Source: an uncultured Flavobacteriales bacterium
GTDB taxonomy: Bacteria > Bacteroidota > Bacteroidia > Flavobacteriales_D > Crocinitomicaceae
NCBI GenBank assembly: GCA_913056215.1
Contig: CAJXMN010000012.1
Location: 1-42,175 of the forward strand
Direction: 5' to 3'
DNA: 42,175 bases
The notes under the pieces are model-generated. The model had not been told where the DNA came from and did not search any database. It was given only the letters and a program-made list of their open reading frames with translations. How positions within the stretch are numbered: the stretch's first letter is position 1; each line of letters starts with the position of its first letter. The position numbers were made by a program, and so were the translations under genes. Below, piece by piece: positions 1 through 8,598 of the stretch.

Positions 1-1
1 A

Positions 2-124
2 GGTAATGCCTCGCGGGCACTTGAACTTATTGACGAACGTTGTGCGGAACTCAATGCTGGATTTGTACTTACATCATTAGGTGATCAACACGAATATGAT
101 TACGATCGTGAATTAAAACTATAG
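2..124 (+). CDS. C-terminal fragment, probable ABC transporter ATP-binding protein
   Basis: An open frame enters from the left edge and ends at the TAG at 122-124, giving about 40 residues that finish in DRELKL. The segment NASRALELIDERC followed by FVLTSLGDQ looks like the region after the D-loop and around the switch histidine of an ABC ATPase. The next gene is an FtsX-like permease starting only 2 bases after this stop, which is the usual ATPase-permease order. Walker A and B and the signature motif lie outside the window, so the call rests mostly on context and is moderate. Confidence 0.5.
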   Translation, partial: GNASRALELIDERCAELNAGFVLTSLGDQHEYDYDRELKL

Positions 125-126
125 CC

Positions 127-1299
127 ATGTTAAAGAAAATATTGTTTTCCTATCAAAATAAAACCCAGCTGATCGTAGCGATGATTGGGTCTTTTTTAGG
201 TTTCACCTTTTTGATCACCTCCATTCATTACCTCATACGTGTCAATGAATTTGGTCGCGGTGAAGAAATATTGGGAAACAACACGGTAATTGTTCAAAAG
301 AAAGTTTCAGCTTACAACAGCATGAGCATTTCCAAAACAGATTTCTCAAAGAGTGAAATCGATAATATCAAAAAACAGGATTTCATCGCTTCTGCAGAGC
401 CTATTGTTAGCAATAGTTTTGGCGTTTCACTGCAAACTGACAGTGATCTCGTCCCCTATTTTCGCTCAGATGTTTTTGTACAGTCGATGGACCCTTCTTT
501 CACAAAAATTAATGCTGAAGAGTGGGATTGGGAAGAAGGTGATGACTTTGTACCAATTGTACTTCCTCGTGATTTTTTAGTCATGCTCAATACCTTCGCC
601 AGTGCTAAAGGTATTCCGCAAGTATCTGATGAGTTGGCTAAATCTATTGATTTTAAATTCACCTTATATAATGACGATAAAAAAAAGTGGGAACAAGTAA
701 AAATTGTAGGATTTACTAATGAAGTTTCCGCCATTTTGGTACCCGCTTCATTTATGAAATACGGTAACAACAATTTCCCCACATCTACGCCTTCAAAAAT
801 AACGCAGTTGATGATGCGCGTTAAAGAAGGCAAATTTGGTGATTTCGAAAACTTTATGGATCGCCGTTCACTTTCTTCCAAGGAAAGTTCCATGGTCGTT
901 GGAAAATTAAAAAGTGTAGCGGGGACCTTGTTTTCTGTACTCATAGGCATCAGTGTAATCACCGTCTTTCTGGCCGGACTGGTACTCGTGCAATACGCAC
1001 AACTTATCATTTCCAAAAACGCCTATGAAATCCAGACATTACTGCGGATTGGGTATGCACCCAAAACTATCACCATGGCTCTCACCAAGTATTTTGTGGT
1101 GGTTTTTGCCATCATCACAGGATTGAGTATCCTGGTTTTTGCGATTGGTAAATATTTTATTGATGATTTACTGGTTCAAGGCGGTATTCATATCGATAGC
1201 ACTTTTACATTCATGAGTTTTGCAGCTGTCATTTTAGCTTTTATTATTTACACATTAGTCAATTACTGGAATGCTCGAAAAGGCGTTTTAAAAACCTAG
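127..1299 (+). CDS. FtsX-like ABC transporter permease
   Basis: This 390-residue protein has the single-unit FtsX/MacB topology. One N-terminal membrane segment lies at about residues 14-36, then a large extracytoplasmic domain of about 220 residues, then three membrane segments near 266-290, 322-343 and 358-380. The cytoplasmic loop after the second helix carries EIQTLLRIGY, the coupling region that contacts the ATPase in this family. It starts 2 bases after the upstream frame, so the two are probably translationally coupled subunits of one transporter. Such systems often handle lipoproteins, lipids or cell-division signals, but the substrate cannot be read from the sequence. I see no periplasmic adaptor gene nearby. 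Confidence 0.8.
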   Translation: MLKKILFSYQNKTQLIVAMIGSFLGFTFLITSIHYLIRVNEFGRGEEILGNNTVIVQKKVSAYNSMSISKTDFSKSEIDNIKKQDFIASAEPIVSNSFGVSLQTDSDLVPYFRSDVFVQSMDPSFTKINAEEWDWEEGDDFVPIVLPRDFLVMLNTFASAKGIPQVSDELAKSIDFKFTLYNDDKKKWEQVKIVGFTNEVSAILVPASFMKYGNNNFPTSTPSKITQLMMRVKEGKFGDFENFMDRRSLSSKESSMVVGKLKSVAGTLFSVLIGISVITVFLAGLVLVQYAQLIISKNAYEIQTLLRIGYAPKTITMALTKYFVVVFAIITGLSILVFAIGKYFIDDLLVQGGIHIDSTFTFMSFAAVILAFIIYTLVNYWNARKGVLKT

Positions 1300-1397
1300 C
1301 CTATTTCGTTAAAATTGTGTTAAACAGAAAACCTATTATAAACAGAAGACGTCTGATTAGTAAATACAAGTTATATTAGCAATTAAAATTAACAATT

Positions 1398-2936
1398 ATG
1401 AACCGGATTTTTGCAGTACTCACACTTATATGTTTCGCGACACTTATTCACGCACAGCAGCTGAAGTTTAAAGTAAAAGGAGCTCAGGATACTACTGTTC
1501 ACCTGGTGAAGTATATCGGAAGCAAAATGTATTATGCCGACACTGCGAAAATGAAAGACGAAGTCGTGACATTTGATGGAGGTAAACAAGATCCTGGGGT
1601 ACTAGCGCTACTTTTACCTGGTCAAAAGTTTTTTGAATTCGTTTATAATGATCAACCGATACATCTGGTGACTTCTGGACCCGATTTTCGCGAAAATATG
1701 AAGGTTAAAAAGTCAAAGGAAAATGAGATCTTTTACGAATACATTAACTTCATGAAATCCAGTACGGATGAAGCACGCGCACTCAATCAAAAAAAAGCGG
1801 GAATCGATCCGGAAAACAAAGCCGAACTTACGAAAATAAGCTCTCAACTAGAAGCCAAAGGCAAGGAAGTTAAAGCCTATCAAAAAAACCTCGTCAAGGA
1901 AAACCCAGAAACTTTTGTAGCCAAAATCGTTAAAATGTCGACCGACGTCGAAATCCCTGAACCACCACGCAATAAAGATGGTTCTCTTAAAGATTCTGCT
2001 TTTCAGTATAATTATTTCCGCGATCACTATTTCGATAATATCGATTTAAAAGATGATCGAATTGCAAACACACCTGTTTTTCAGCGTAAACTGGAATACT
2101 ATTATTCCAAAAAGATGTTACCACAACATCCCGACAGCTTGATCAAATATCTATCTCGTGTTGTCGAACAACTCGAGGAAGGAAGTGAAATGTATCGTTT
2201 TGTGGTGACCAACATTACTTCGAACTATGAGAAATCTAAAATCATGGGAATGGACAAAGTGGTTAATCACTTTATTGCAAATTACTTCTGTGCACTCGGC
2301 AAAAATGGTTCTCCTAAAGGTTATTGGATGGATAAAGAAAAATTAGAAGAGATTTGTAAGGATACCAAGAAAAGACAAAAATTAGTACAGGGTGAAGTAC
2401 CTCCCAATTTGATCTTACCCGATTCTACCAATCAAAAATGGTACAATTTGCATGAACTGGAAAGTGAATATACAATCCTATACTTCTGGGATCCTGGTTG
2501 TGGACACTGTAAAAAAGTGACGCCGAAATTGCAGAAACTGTACGCTGAAAAGCTCAAAGACCGCGATGTTGAAGTTTTTGCCGTAGGTAAAGCTACTGGT
2601 GACGATTTTGAGGATTGGAAAGCGTTCATTAAAAAACATGGATTGTCATTTATCAATGTGGGTGTTACTCAACCGATTTATGAGCAAGCTCAGAACGACC
2701 CGCGTAGTCTAATCCCTTCTCAGACAACATTGGAGTCTATTAATTATCAGGATACTTATGATATCTATTCGACTCCACGCGTTTGGATTTTAGATAAGGA
2801 TAAGAAGATCGTCGCAAAATCCTTAAGTATAGCGCAAATGGAGCGTTTCCTCGATCGTCTGCAAGGTGAAGAAGATGCTGAAAAGTTATTTGAACAGGAA
2901 GAAAACAAAGCAGAAAACCAGAATGACAAAAAATAA
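1398..2936 (+). CDS. exported thioredoxin-fold (TlpA-like) protein
   Basis: This 512-residue protein has a signal peptide at about residues 1-19, ending LIHAQ. An N-terminal beta-rich region of about 90 residues and a helical middle part (about 110-330) follow, as in Bacteroidota thioredoxin proteins of the DUF4369/DUF5106 type. The C-terminal thioredoxin domain spans about 335-490 with the redox motif C368-G-H-C371 in the context WDPGCGHCKK. The cis-proline loop is probably STPRVWIL. The expected role is thiol-disulfide exchange in the periplasm; the partner is unknown. The tail is charged (EDAEKLFEQEENKAENQNDKK-like) and low in complexity. The last 14 bases overlap the start of the next gene, suggesting coupled translation. 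Confidence 0.85.
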   Translation: MNRIFAVLTLICFATLIHAQQLKFKVKGAQDTTVHLVKYIGSKMYYADTAKMKDEVVTFDGGKQDPGVLALLLPGQKFFEFVYNDQPIHLVTSGPDFRENMKVKKSKENEIFYEYINFMKSSTDEARALNQKKAGIDPENKAELTKISSQLEAKGKEVKAYQKNLVKENPETFVAKIVKMSTDVEIPEPPRNKDGSLKDSAFQYNYFRDHYFDNIDLKDDRIANTPVFQRKLEYYYSKKMLPQHPDSLIKYLSRVVEQLEEGSEMYRFVVTNITSNYEKSKIMGMDKVVNHFIANYFCALGKNGSPKGYWMDKEKLEEICKDTKKRQKLVQGEVPPNLILPDSTNQKWYNLHELESEYTILYFWDPGCGHCKKVTPKLQKLYAEKLKDRDVEVFAVGKATGDDFEDWKAFIKKHGLSFINVGVTQPIYEQAQNDPRSLIPSQTTLESINYQDTYDIYSTPRVWILDKDKKIVAKSLSIAQMERFLDRLQGEEDAEKLFEQEENKAENQNDKK

Positions 2937-3423
2937 AAGCGTTGTCGTTCTTGGAGTATCAGTAGCTTTAGTCATTTTACTCAACGCATGTTCATCATTC
3001 AACCCAGGAGATCATCTCGTTTCTATTGACGCATTTACAGTAGAAAAAAACTTGATGGAGAATGGAGAAAAAGTCGAATTGCTGGGTGTTTCGGATCGAT
3101 TAGAAAAACATGCCGAATACAACTTTTATCGATTGGCCGTTGTGCGATCATTAAAAAGTGGCGATACGAGCTGTGTATTTTCGCCGGTTTTTATCAGCCG
3201 AGCATCGAAAAAAACACAATTCGTGAACGGTGATGGATTCATCGGAGGTCTCCTCTCGCATACTAACGAAGATGAACGTATCCAACAGATAAGAGATAGT
3301 GAGATTAAATCACCCCAATTTAATGCAGTTTTTGTAGATCCAATGTTCTTCGATATTGACGTCACCCAATTCCCTGCAACTATTGGTTTTGTAGGAATAA
3401 AGTACAGCGAAGGTCAAAACTAA
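2923..3423 (+). CDS. small lipoprotein of unknown function
   Basis: I place the start at the ATG at 2923, not at the in-frame ATG at 2866. The product then begins MTKNKSVVVLG and has a clean lipoprotein signal with the hydrophobic stretch SVALVILLNAC and lipidation at Cys23. The mature part has about 144 residues, is mostly beta-strand in character, and contains no motif I recognise. The gene overlaps the end of the thioredoxin-fold gene by 14 bases in another frame, so the two probably form a coupled pair and may act together at the periplasmic face of a membrane. Function is not inferable from sequence alone. Confidence 0.7.
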   Translation: MTKNKSVVVLGVSVALVILLNACSSFNPGDHLVSIDAFTVEKNLMENGEKVELLGVSDRLEKHAEYNFYRLAVVRSLKSGDTSCVFSPVFISRASKKTQFVNGDGFIGGLLSHTNEDERIQQIRDSEIKSPQFNAVFVDPMFFDIDVTQFPATIGFVGIKYSEGQN

Positions 3424-3519
3424 AACACCGAATACAATGGGACGTAACTCGGATTCTAGGTCAATCGTTTTACAAAAATTATAATAGGTACATTTTTTTA
3501 TAGTACGGTCTAAGGCTTT

Positions 3520-4152
3520 ATGCAAAAAATTAACGATATTCAGAATTTTATTCAACAGCTTTCACAGTATCCTTCGGATAGAACCGTTTTCAACCCCTAT
3601 TATGGTAAGGAGTATGAAAGTAACATTCGGCGTCATAATTTAACCCTTTATCTTCAACAGATGACAGCGCTGAATCCTACCGTTTTATTAATGGGTGAAG
3701 CACCAGGTTATAAGGGATGTCGAAAGACCGGGGTCCCATTTTCAAGTGAACATCTTCTCCGGCATCATTCTTTTTTTAAACAACGCGCATATCATTTCAT
3801 CCCTTCCAGCGAACCGCTAACTAAAGAAAATTCAGCTACCATGATCTGGGATGAACTGCAGCACTGGAAACGCCCACCCCTCGTATGGAACAGCTACCCC
3901 TATCATCCGCATCTGCCAGATCAAGCAAAAACCAATCGTTCTCCGCGGCAAAAAGAAGTTCTGGAAGGACGAGTCCCTTTGAAACAACTCATGACCCTGT
4001 TCAACATCGAACACATCATAGCCGTTGGTCGCAAAGCAGAACAGCAAGCCGAACAACTGAAGTTCGACCACACCTATGTTCGCCACCCTTCCTTTGGCGG
4101 AAAGCAATCCTTTAAACAGGGGATGAAAAGATTACGGATTGAACGAGGATGA
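3520..4152 (+). CDS. uracil-DNA glycosylase superfamily protein
   Basis: This 210-residue protein carries the two signature regions of the UDG fold. The first is GEAPG at residues 59-63, followed by KTGVPFSSE, which matches the water-activating and uracil-pocket loop. The second is HPSFGG at 189-194, matching the leucine-loop region with its conserved histidine. Between them NSYPYHPH (124-131) fits the central strand. The expected role is excision of uracil or another damaged base from DNA, but this subgroup is poorly characterised. Cys67 is the only cysteine, so the iron-sulfur cluster of families 4 and 5 is absent. The gene stands alone, followed by its own spacer and a promoter-like element. 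Confidence 0.75.
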   Translation: MQKINDIQNFIQQLSQYPSDRTVFNPYYGKEYESNIRRHNLTLYLQQMTALNPTVLLMGEAPGYKGCRKTGVPFSSEHLLRHHSFFKQRAYHFIPSSEPLTKENSATMIWDELQHWKRPPLVWNSYPYHPHLPDQAKTNRSPRQKEVLEGRVPLKQLMTLFNIEHIIAVGRKAEQQAEQLKFDHTYVRHPSFGGKQSFKQGMKRLRIERG

Positions 4153-4215
4153 AGCAACTCAGACGATACTCTCGTTTTGCACCTATTTTTAAACATCGTA
4201 TTCCCAAAATATCAC

Positions 4216-4223
4216 TATTTTTG
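4216..4223 (+). promoter_or_regulatory. -7 promoter element TATTTTTG of the ferredoxin gene
   Basis: TATTTTTG matches the Bacteroidota -7 consensus TAnnTTTG and ends 14 bases before the ATG at 4238, so the leader would be only about 8-10 bases. I see no TTG at the usual distance upstream. Confidence 0.45.
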
Positions 4224-4237
4224 CCAAAAATTAAACT

Positions 4238-4564
4238 ATGTCGGACAACACTATAACGGTGTATATCATCGATCGTGATGGCAAAAAGCACGAACTGGAA
4301 GCTCCCACAGATATGAATATGAATATCATGGAGCTCTGTAAATCATACGAGCTCCCCGTAGAGGGTACTTGTGGTGGAATGGCTATGTGCGCTTCGTGTC
4401 AATGCTACCTGGAATCAGACCACGAACTGGACGAGCAAAGTGATGACGAACTCGACATGTTGGATCAAGCCTTCTTTGTCGAAGATAATAGCCGCTTAGG
4501 CTGCCAAATACCGATTACAGAAGACATTGATGGCATCACATTGCGACTAGCCCCCGCGAGCTAA
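4238..4564 (+). CDS. adrenodoxin-type [2Fe-2S] ferredoxin
   Basis: This 108-residue soluble protein has the cluster ligands Cys45, Cys51, Cys54 and Cys89 in the vertebrate/adrenodoxin pattern C-x5-C-x2-C-x34-C. The context EGTCGGMAMCASCQCYL is typical. Length is normal for the family (about 105-115). An acidic stretch (DHELDEQSDDELDMLD, 61-76) follows the third ligand, as expected for the surface that docks redox partners. It is a cytoplasmic one-electron carrier; partners could be a ferredoxin reductase, a cytochrome P450 or iron-sulfur assembly. No ISC or SUF genes are adjacent, so the partner cannot be named. It has its own promoter-like element. Confidence 0.9.
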   Translation: MSDNTITVYIIDRDGKKHELEAPTDMNMNIMELCKSYELPVEGTCGGMAMCASCQCYLESDHELDEQSDDELDMLDQAFFVEDNSRLGCQIPITEDIDGITLRLAPAS

Positions 4565-4626
4565 TTTCGAACTGTGATTTTCAATATCCTATTTAGAATT
4601 ATTCAATCCAAACCGCGTTACACAAG

Positions 4627-4647
4627 GAGTACGAATAATTCGTACTC
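4627..4647. terminator. perfect hairpin between convergent genes
   Basis: GAGTACGAA at 4627-4635 and TTCGTACTC at 4639-4647 form a 9-bp perfect stem with a TAA loop. It lies between the ferredoxin stop (+) and the beta-barrel protein stop (-), where a bidirectional transcript end is expected. No strong T-run follows on either strand, so intrinsic termination is only possible. Confidence 0.45.
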
Positions 4648-4666
4648 GAAAATGAATGTTTCTTTG

Positions 4667-5530
4667 CTATAAATTATACATCACTCCAAAACGGAACATA
4701 AAGACATTCCAACCATCTCTACTTTTGATCTCATCGGCGTACCGTCTGGTATTAAATTGGTATGACATAAACTCTCGTGCCGTCTGTGGATTAAGACCTT
4801 CTGCGTTAAGCTCATTGTAATCAGAGTCTGGTCGTTCGTAACTACCCTCAAAAAGGAAATCTAAATGCGTATCCAGCCCCACTTGTAAATAGACATCTTC
4901 GGCTACAGCGAAGCTACCTGTTAAACCATACATCATGCTGATTCCCCTGTAAGTATTCGAATAATCCTCAGGATATTGCACCGTCTCATACGTATCTGGA
5001 AAATCATAAATCGGATCATTAGGATTCGAAACATTCAAATTATAAACCCCCGTATACTTACGATCATGGTTCATAGAATAAAACTTCGGACCAATAGCAA
5101 AAGTGTGTTTAATTCCAATGGGTAACAATGACTTTTTAGGGGTCCAATTCAGTGAAATAAGAGGAGCCACAGAAGTAAATACGGGAGATTCAATTTCTGA
5201 TCCAAAAGTAAAAGGTGAAGACGTATTACCAGAGTTCGATATCCGATCTACGGACGTTTTAAAGGATTGCCACTGTACCAGTAATCCTAACGCAAATCGT
5301 CTACTAAAGAGGTATTCATAGTGAAGGTGTACCTTTCCATTATAACGAAAGTTCCGCTCTTCCAGACGCTCTAAACTCTCATCCCACTCCACTATCGGAT
5401 CCATTATTAAAAGACCAGCACCTACACTCCCTGAGAAGGAAGCACTTAACATGTGCTTGTTTTGTGCCATCGAAGGGTTTTGGCCAAATAAAAAGAGGAA
5501 AACTATTCCAACAATACAACTATTCTTCAT
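4667..5530 (-). CDS. predicted outer membrane beta-barrel protein
   Basis: This 287-residue protein has a signal peptide at about 1-23, ending PSMAQ. It then shows alternating hydrophobic and polar strands rich in Tyr, Phe and Gly, such as LHYEYLFSRRFALGLLVQW and DVYLQVGLDTHLDFLF, and ends in a final strand FMFRFGVMYNL. These are the marks of a small outer membrane barrel. No specific family signature is visible. It is the last gene of a leftward run, its start overlapping the end of the M48 protease gene by 11 bases, so it is probably co-translated with the protease. Confidence 0.65.
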   Translation of the reverse strand: MKNSCIVGIVFLFLFGQNPSMAQNKHMLSASFSGSVGAGLLIMDPIVEWDESLERLEERNFRYNGKVHLHYEYLFSRRFALGLLVQWQSFKTSVDRISNSGNTSSPFTFGSEIESPVFTSVAPLISLNWTPKKSLLPIGIKHTFAIGPKFYSMNHDRKYTGVYNLNVSNPNDPIYDFPDTYETVQYPEDYSNTYRGISMMYGLTGSFAVAEDVYLQVGLDTHLDFLFEGSYERPDSDYNELNAEGLNPQTAREFMSYQFNTRRYADEIKSRDGWNVFMFRFGVMYNL

Positions 5531-7796
5531 AAGACTTCGGCAATTGATTTAAATAATATTGTAAAACGTGATACATATTGAGTTTGCTCTTACTTCCATT
5601 CAATACTTTCGTTTGAACCGCTTCAATATCAAAATAGTCACTACTGATATCAAATAACCCAAACGTGTATTCTACCTCATTTCTTTTGAGGATTCGCGAA
5701 CCTAATTGATAGGCGAAAAGTGGCGGTATATAGATAGTATACACCATTGAAAAAGTCAGCACAGGTTGCTTTGTACCTTCAATTAAGAAAATCCCCAGGT
5801 TCGTGGTATTATATTTCTCGCGGAATTCTATCAACTGATCATACTCCACCGGAAACAAATTAACGTCATCGAAAAAAGTTATTTGACGAATACTATTCAT
5901 AGCAAAGCTTTGGTCATTCAAATATTCTGCATTAGAAAGACCGTGATTTTTACTCGATAAAGTGGTGTAATTCACACTGGTTTCCATGGTTGACTTTGCC
6001 AATTTCTCCTCGAGATACTCTGCTGCCGAGAGGGACTGCTTTACCTTCTCATCGCCACTTCCTTTGTATAGGGATACCTCTGGAGAAAGCAGGACGATAT
6101 CATCGATTTCGCGGCGCATTCCATACTTAGCGAATTTCTTACGTCGTTTTTTCTTTTCACTCCTCCGCATATTATCAAGCCAATCCTCATACTCCTCTTG
6201 TTCCTCAACTTCTTTTTCAAGGCTGTTATACGTTTCCATAAAGTTACTGTCGATTACATCCGATAGTCCGTATAGATAATATTCATCAAGATTAAAGGAA
6301 TCCTGTACAATTGCAGCTGTCTCCGGGTCATTTTGTGAACGAATTTTTTCGTATTTAGACATTTTTTCATCTTCCTCTTCTTCCTTTTCACCTCCTTCAT
6401 TGAGTGCCGCCAGACTATCGGCACGATGAATAGAATCTTTTACCGTATTAAACTGATTCAGGCCTTCGTCCAATGTCAAGTCTTTATAATCATCTGGTTT
6501 AAACTTATCTGCTTTGGCTAATTCCTGTATAGCAAATTTGTATATTTTCTTCAATTCCTCATCTTCCGGGAATTGTGTTTTAATATCATAAATACTTCTC
6601 AATGCCATCGAGTACAAAGCAGGACGATAGGTTCCGCGGACCAACTGAAATAGCTGATGCGGCGGTCCTTGTACTTTGGAAGGTTTGGTGATTTGTTTGT
6701 AAAATTTACCACCTTCACGCAACGAAATCAGCTGCGACCAAGCTTTTGCTTTGGCCACCTGAATGTATCGATTATCTGGATATTTTTCTTCCAACAAAAA
6801 TGCAGAGTACAACGCATCAACTGGCTTCGCGCGCAACAAGTCATTACGCAACGATTCAAAGCGCGCAATATCGCGAACGTGTTTGAATTCTTCTTCACTT
6901 ACACTATAAACAAGGTCACCCCAACTGGAGTATTCATCTACCCAATGTTCAAGTTTTTCGCGTCGAGAAGCAATATTCGGGTGAGAACTTTTAGAATCGT
7001 CGTAATCTTCCTCAAAAGAAATTCTGGGAAATTCACTCGTAAAGAACTCCTCTGGAATTTTATACATATCGGTATTGAAATAATCCAGAGGCATATCTAC
7101 CAGGTCAAACGGGAGATAAGAATAGGATAAAACATCGAAAACATTGTATAAATCGTCCAAATTATAACCTGCTTTGTTGTAGACGGCAATCCCCATACTA
7201 TCGGCACTGTATTCTTTATCTTTAGAATATTTGCTCAATGCTTTGATACGACGTGAATAACTGCCGCCCTCATTCATTACTTGTATACGTTCCTTGAACT
7301 TGGTAATATTATGCTCCAGTTTATAATGTGAAATCTCGTGCGCCAATATGTAGGCCAATTGTGCTTCATTTTCGAGTTGTGCGATCAAACCTTGCGTCAC
7401 AAAAACCACGCCCTGCTGCGTCACAAAAGCATTGACGACGTTAGAGCGCATGGTAAAAAACTGCAGTCCCGAAAGGTCGCCATCAGATTCCATGAGCTTA
7501 TTCCCCACGTCACTGACATAATTAGTGATTGGATCATTAAATAAGACGAGACCAGAGTTCAAAAGCTTATTCAACTCAACATTAATATCCTCATAATATT
7601 CTTGTGATTTTGCGTAGCCGACTCCTTCGATACGCTCTCTTTTGTGCTTATCTAACTCATCAATTAGAGAGTTTGTTATGATGTCAGGTACAGGACCTTT
7701 ACATTTTAAATTATGATAATTGTTCAGGTCGTATTTTTGCGACCATCCAAGATTTGACATTACTAATAATGCAGTAATAATTAATACAATTCGCAT
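5520..7796 (-). CDS. periplasmic M48-family zinc metalloprotease with long C-terminal region
   Basis: I place the start at the ATG at 7796 (758 residues). It gives a signal peptide MRIVLIITALLVMSNLGWSQ and leaves 5 bases after the nadE stop, whereas the ATG at 7832 would overlap nadE. The peptidase domain lies at about 70-320. The zinc motif HEISH is at 153-157 and the downstream glutamate ligand is in EYSAD near 195. There are no membrane helices around the active site, so this is a soluble periplasmic enzyme like BepA or LoiP, not HtpX. The last 430 residues are unassigned and contain acidic runs near 465-475 and 520-535 and a basic KKKRRKK run near 545-552. The likely role is envelope protein quality control, but substrates are unknown. 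Confidence 0.8.
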   Translation of the reverse strand: MRIVLIITALLVMSNLGWSQKYDLNNYHNLKCKGPVPDIITNSLIDELDKHKRERIEGVGYAKSQEYYEDINVELNKLLNSGLVLFNDPITNYVSDVGNKLMESDGDLSGLQFFTMRSNVVNAFVTQQGVVFVTQGLIAQLENEAQLAYILAHEISHYKLEHNITKFKERIQVMNEGGSYSRRIKALSKYSKDKEYSADSMGIAVYNKAGYNLDDLYNVFDVLSYSYLPFDLVDMPLDYFNTDMYKIPEEFFTSEFPRISFEEDYDDSKSSHPNIASRREKLEHWVDEYSSWGDLVYSVSEEEFKHVRDIARFESLRNDLLRAKPVDALYSAFLLEEKYPDNRYIQVAKAKAWSQLISLREGGKFYKQITKPSKVQGPPHQLFQLVRGTYRPALYSMALRSIYDIKTQFPEDEELKKIYKFAIQELAKADKFKPDDYKDLTLDEGLNQFNTVKDSIHRADSLAALNEGGEKEEEEDEKMSKYEKIRSQNDPETAAIVQDSFNLDEYYLYGLSDVIDSNFMETYNSLEKEVEEQEEYEDWLDNMRRSEKKKRRKKFAKYGMRREIDDIVLLSPEVSLYKGSGDEKVKQSLSAAEYLEEKLAKSTMETSVNYTTLSSKNHGLSNAEYLNDQSFAMNSIRQITFFDDVNLFPVEYDQLIEFREKYNTTNLGIFLIEGTKQPVLTFSMVYTIYIPPLFAYQLGSRILKRNEVEYTFGLFDISSDYFDIEAVQTKVLNGSKSKLNMYHVLQYYLNQLPKSYEE

Positions 7797-7801
7797 GGTT
7801 G

Positions 7802-8581
7802 TTATTCTTTTATTTCTTGTGGTATTTCGCATACCGGTATAGGTATCATTTTATGTCTATTCGCTCCATGAAGCCGGTTATAGATGTCAAGTACTTTTTT
7901 AGATCGATCATTGAGCTGATTGACATCACCTGTAAATCTCATGGCCCATTCCAGTTCATCATAGGTGGCTCCAATTTGATCTTCATCACTGCGTCCATCA
8001 CCCCACAAGCCATCAGTAGGAGGGGCACTCAGAATTTCAGGAATAACGTTGAGGTGCTCGGCGAGTGCGTAAACTTCAGATTTCATGAGATCCGCTATCG
8101 GACTAACATCTACTCCACCATCGCCGTACTTTGTATAAAACCCAACACCAAAATCTTCTACTTTATTTCCTGTCCCAGCTACGAGTAGTCCATTCGACTG
8201 ACCAATAGCATAAAGCGTCGTCATTCTCAATCGCGCTCTGGAGTTAGCCATAGCCATTTGATCTTTAGATGTCACACTGGGCATATCACCTTCAAAATGA
8301 TCGAAAGTTTTTGTGAGGTCAATTTCAAGACCACTTACATTTTCAAATTGTTCTGAGAGCTGATCGATTTGTCGTTGAGATCGACTAAACTCTTCAGAAG
8401 TCTGCCGTATAGGCATATTGAGCAGCATCACCTGTTGACCAGTCCTTGCACACAACGTAGAAGTGAGCGCTGAATCTACACCTCCAGATACACCCACAAT
8501 ATAACCTTTCAAAGGTGTTTCAGATAAGTAGTCAGTTAACCAACCAACAATGTAATCTACTACGCGATCTTTATTTTGCAA
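7802..8581 (-). CDS. nadE: NAD(+) synthase, ammonia-dependent type
   Basis: NadE makes NAD from nicotinic acid adenine dinucleotide using ATP and an amide donor. The PP-loop SGGVDS is at residues 32-37. The segment PPTDGLWGDGRSDEDQIGATY near the C-terminal third is the characteristic substrate-binding stretch of the family. At 259 residues it is a single synthetase domain without the glutaminase (nitrilase) domain, so ammonia is the expected donor. It follows the beta-barrel gene by 17 bases and precedes the M48 gene by 5 bases, which indicates co-transcription. gldB-gldC lie just beyond on the other strand; nadE commonly neighbours gldB in this phylum. Confidence 0.93.
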   Translation of the reverse strand: MQNKDRVVDYIVGWLTDYLSETPLKGYIVGVSGGVDSALTSTLCARTGQQVMLLNMPIRQTSEEFSRSQRQIDQLSEQFENVSGLEIDLTKTFDHFEGDMPSVTSKDQMAMANSRARLRMTTLYAIGQSNGLLVAGTGNKVEDFGVGFYTKYGDGGVDVSPIADLMKSEVYALAEHLNVIPEILSAPPTDGLWGDGRSDEDQIGATYDELEWAMRFTGDVNQLNDRSKKVLDIYNRLHGANRHKMIPIPVCEIPQEIKE

Positions 8582-8598
8582 AGCAAGTAATTCAGAAA

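Noticed and set aside
456-1016. 186-codon open frame antisense to the permease gene
   Set aside because: It lies wholly within the permease gene, lacks a recognisable domain or signal, and the sense protein has a clear family and topology.
2866-2922. Extended start for the small lipoprotein
   Set aside because: It adds a highly basic stretch encoded inside the thioredoxin gene; the ATG at 2923 gives a normal lipoprotein signal.
7797-7832. Upstream start for the M48 protease
   Set aside because: It would overlap nadE and place 12 charged residues before the signal peptide; the ATG at 7796 fits better.
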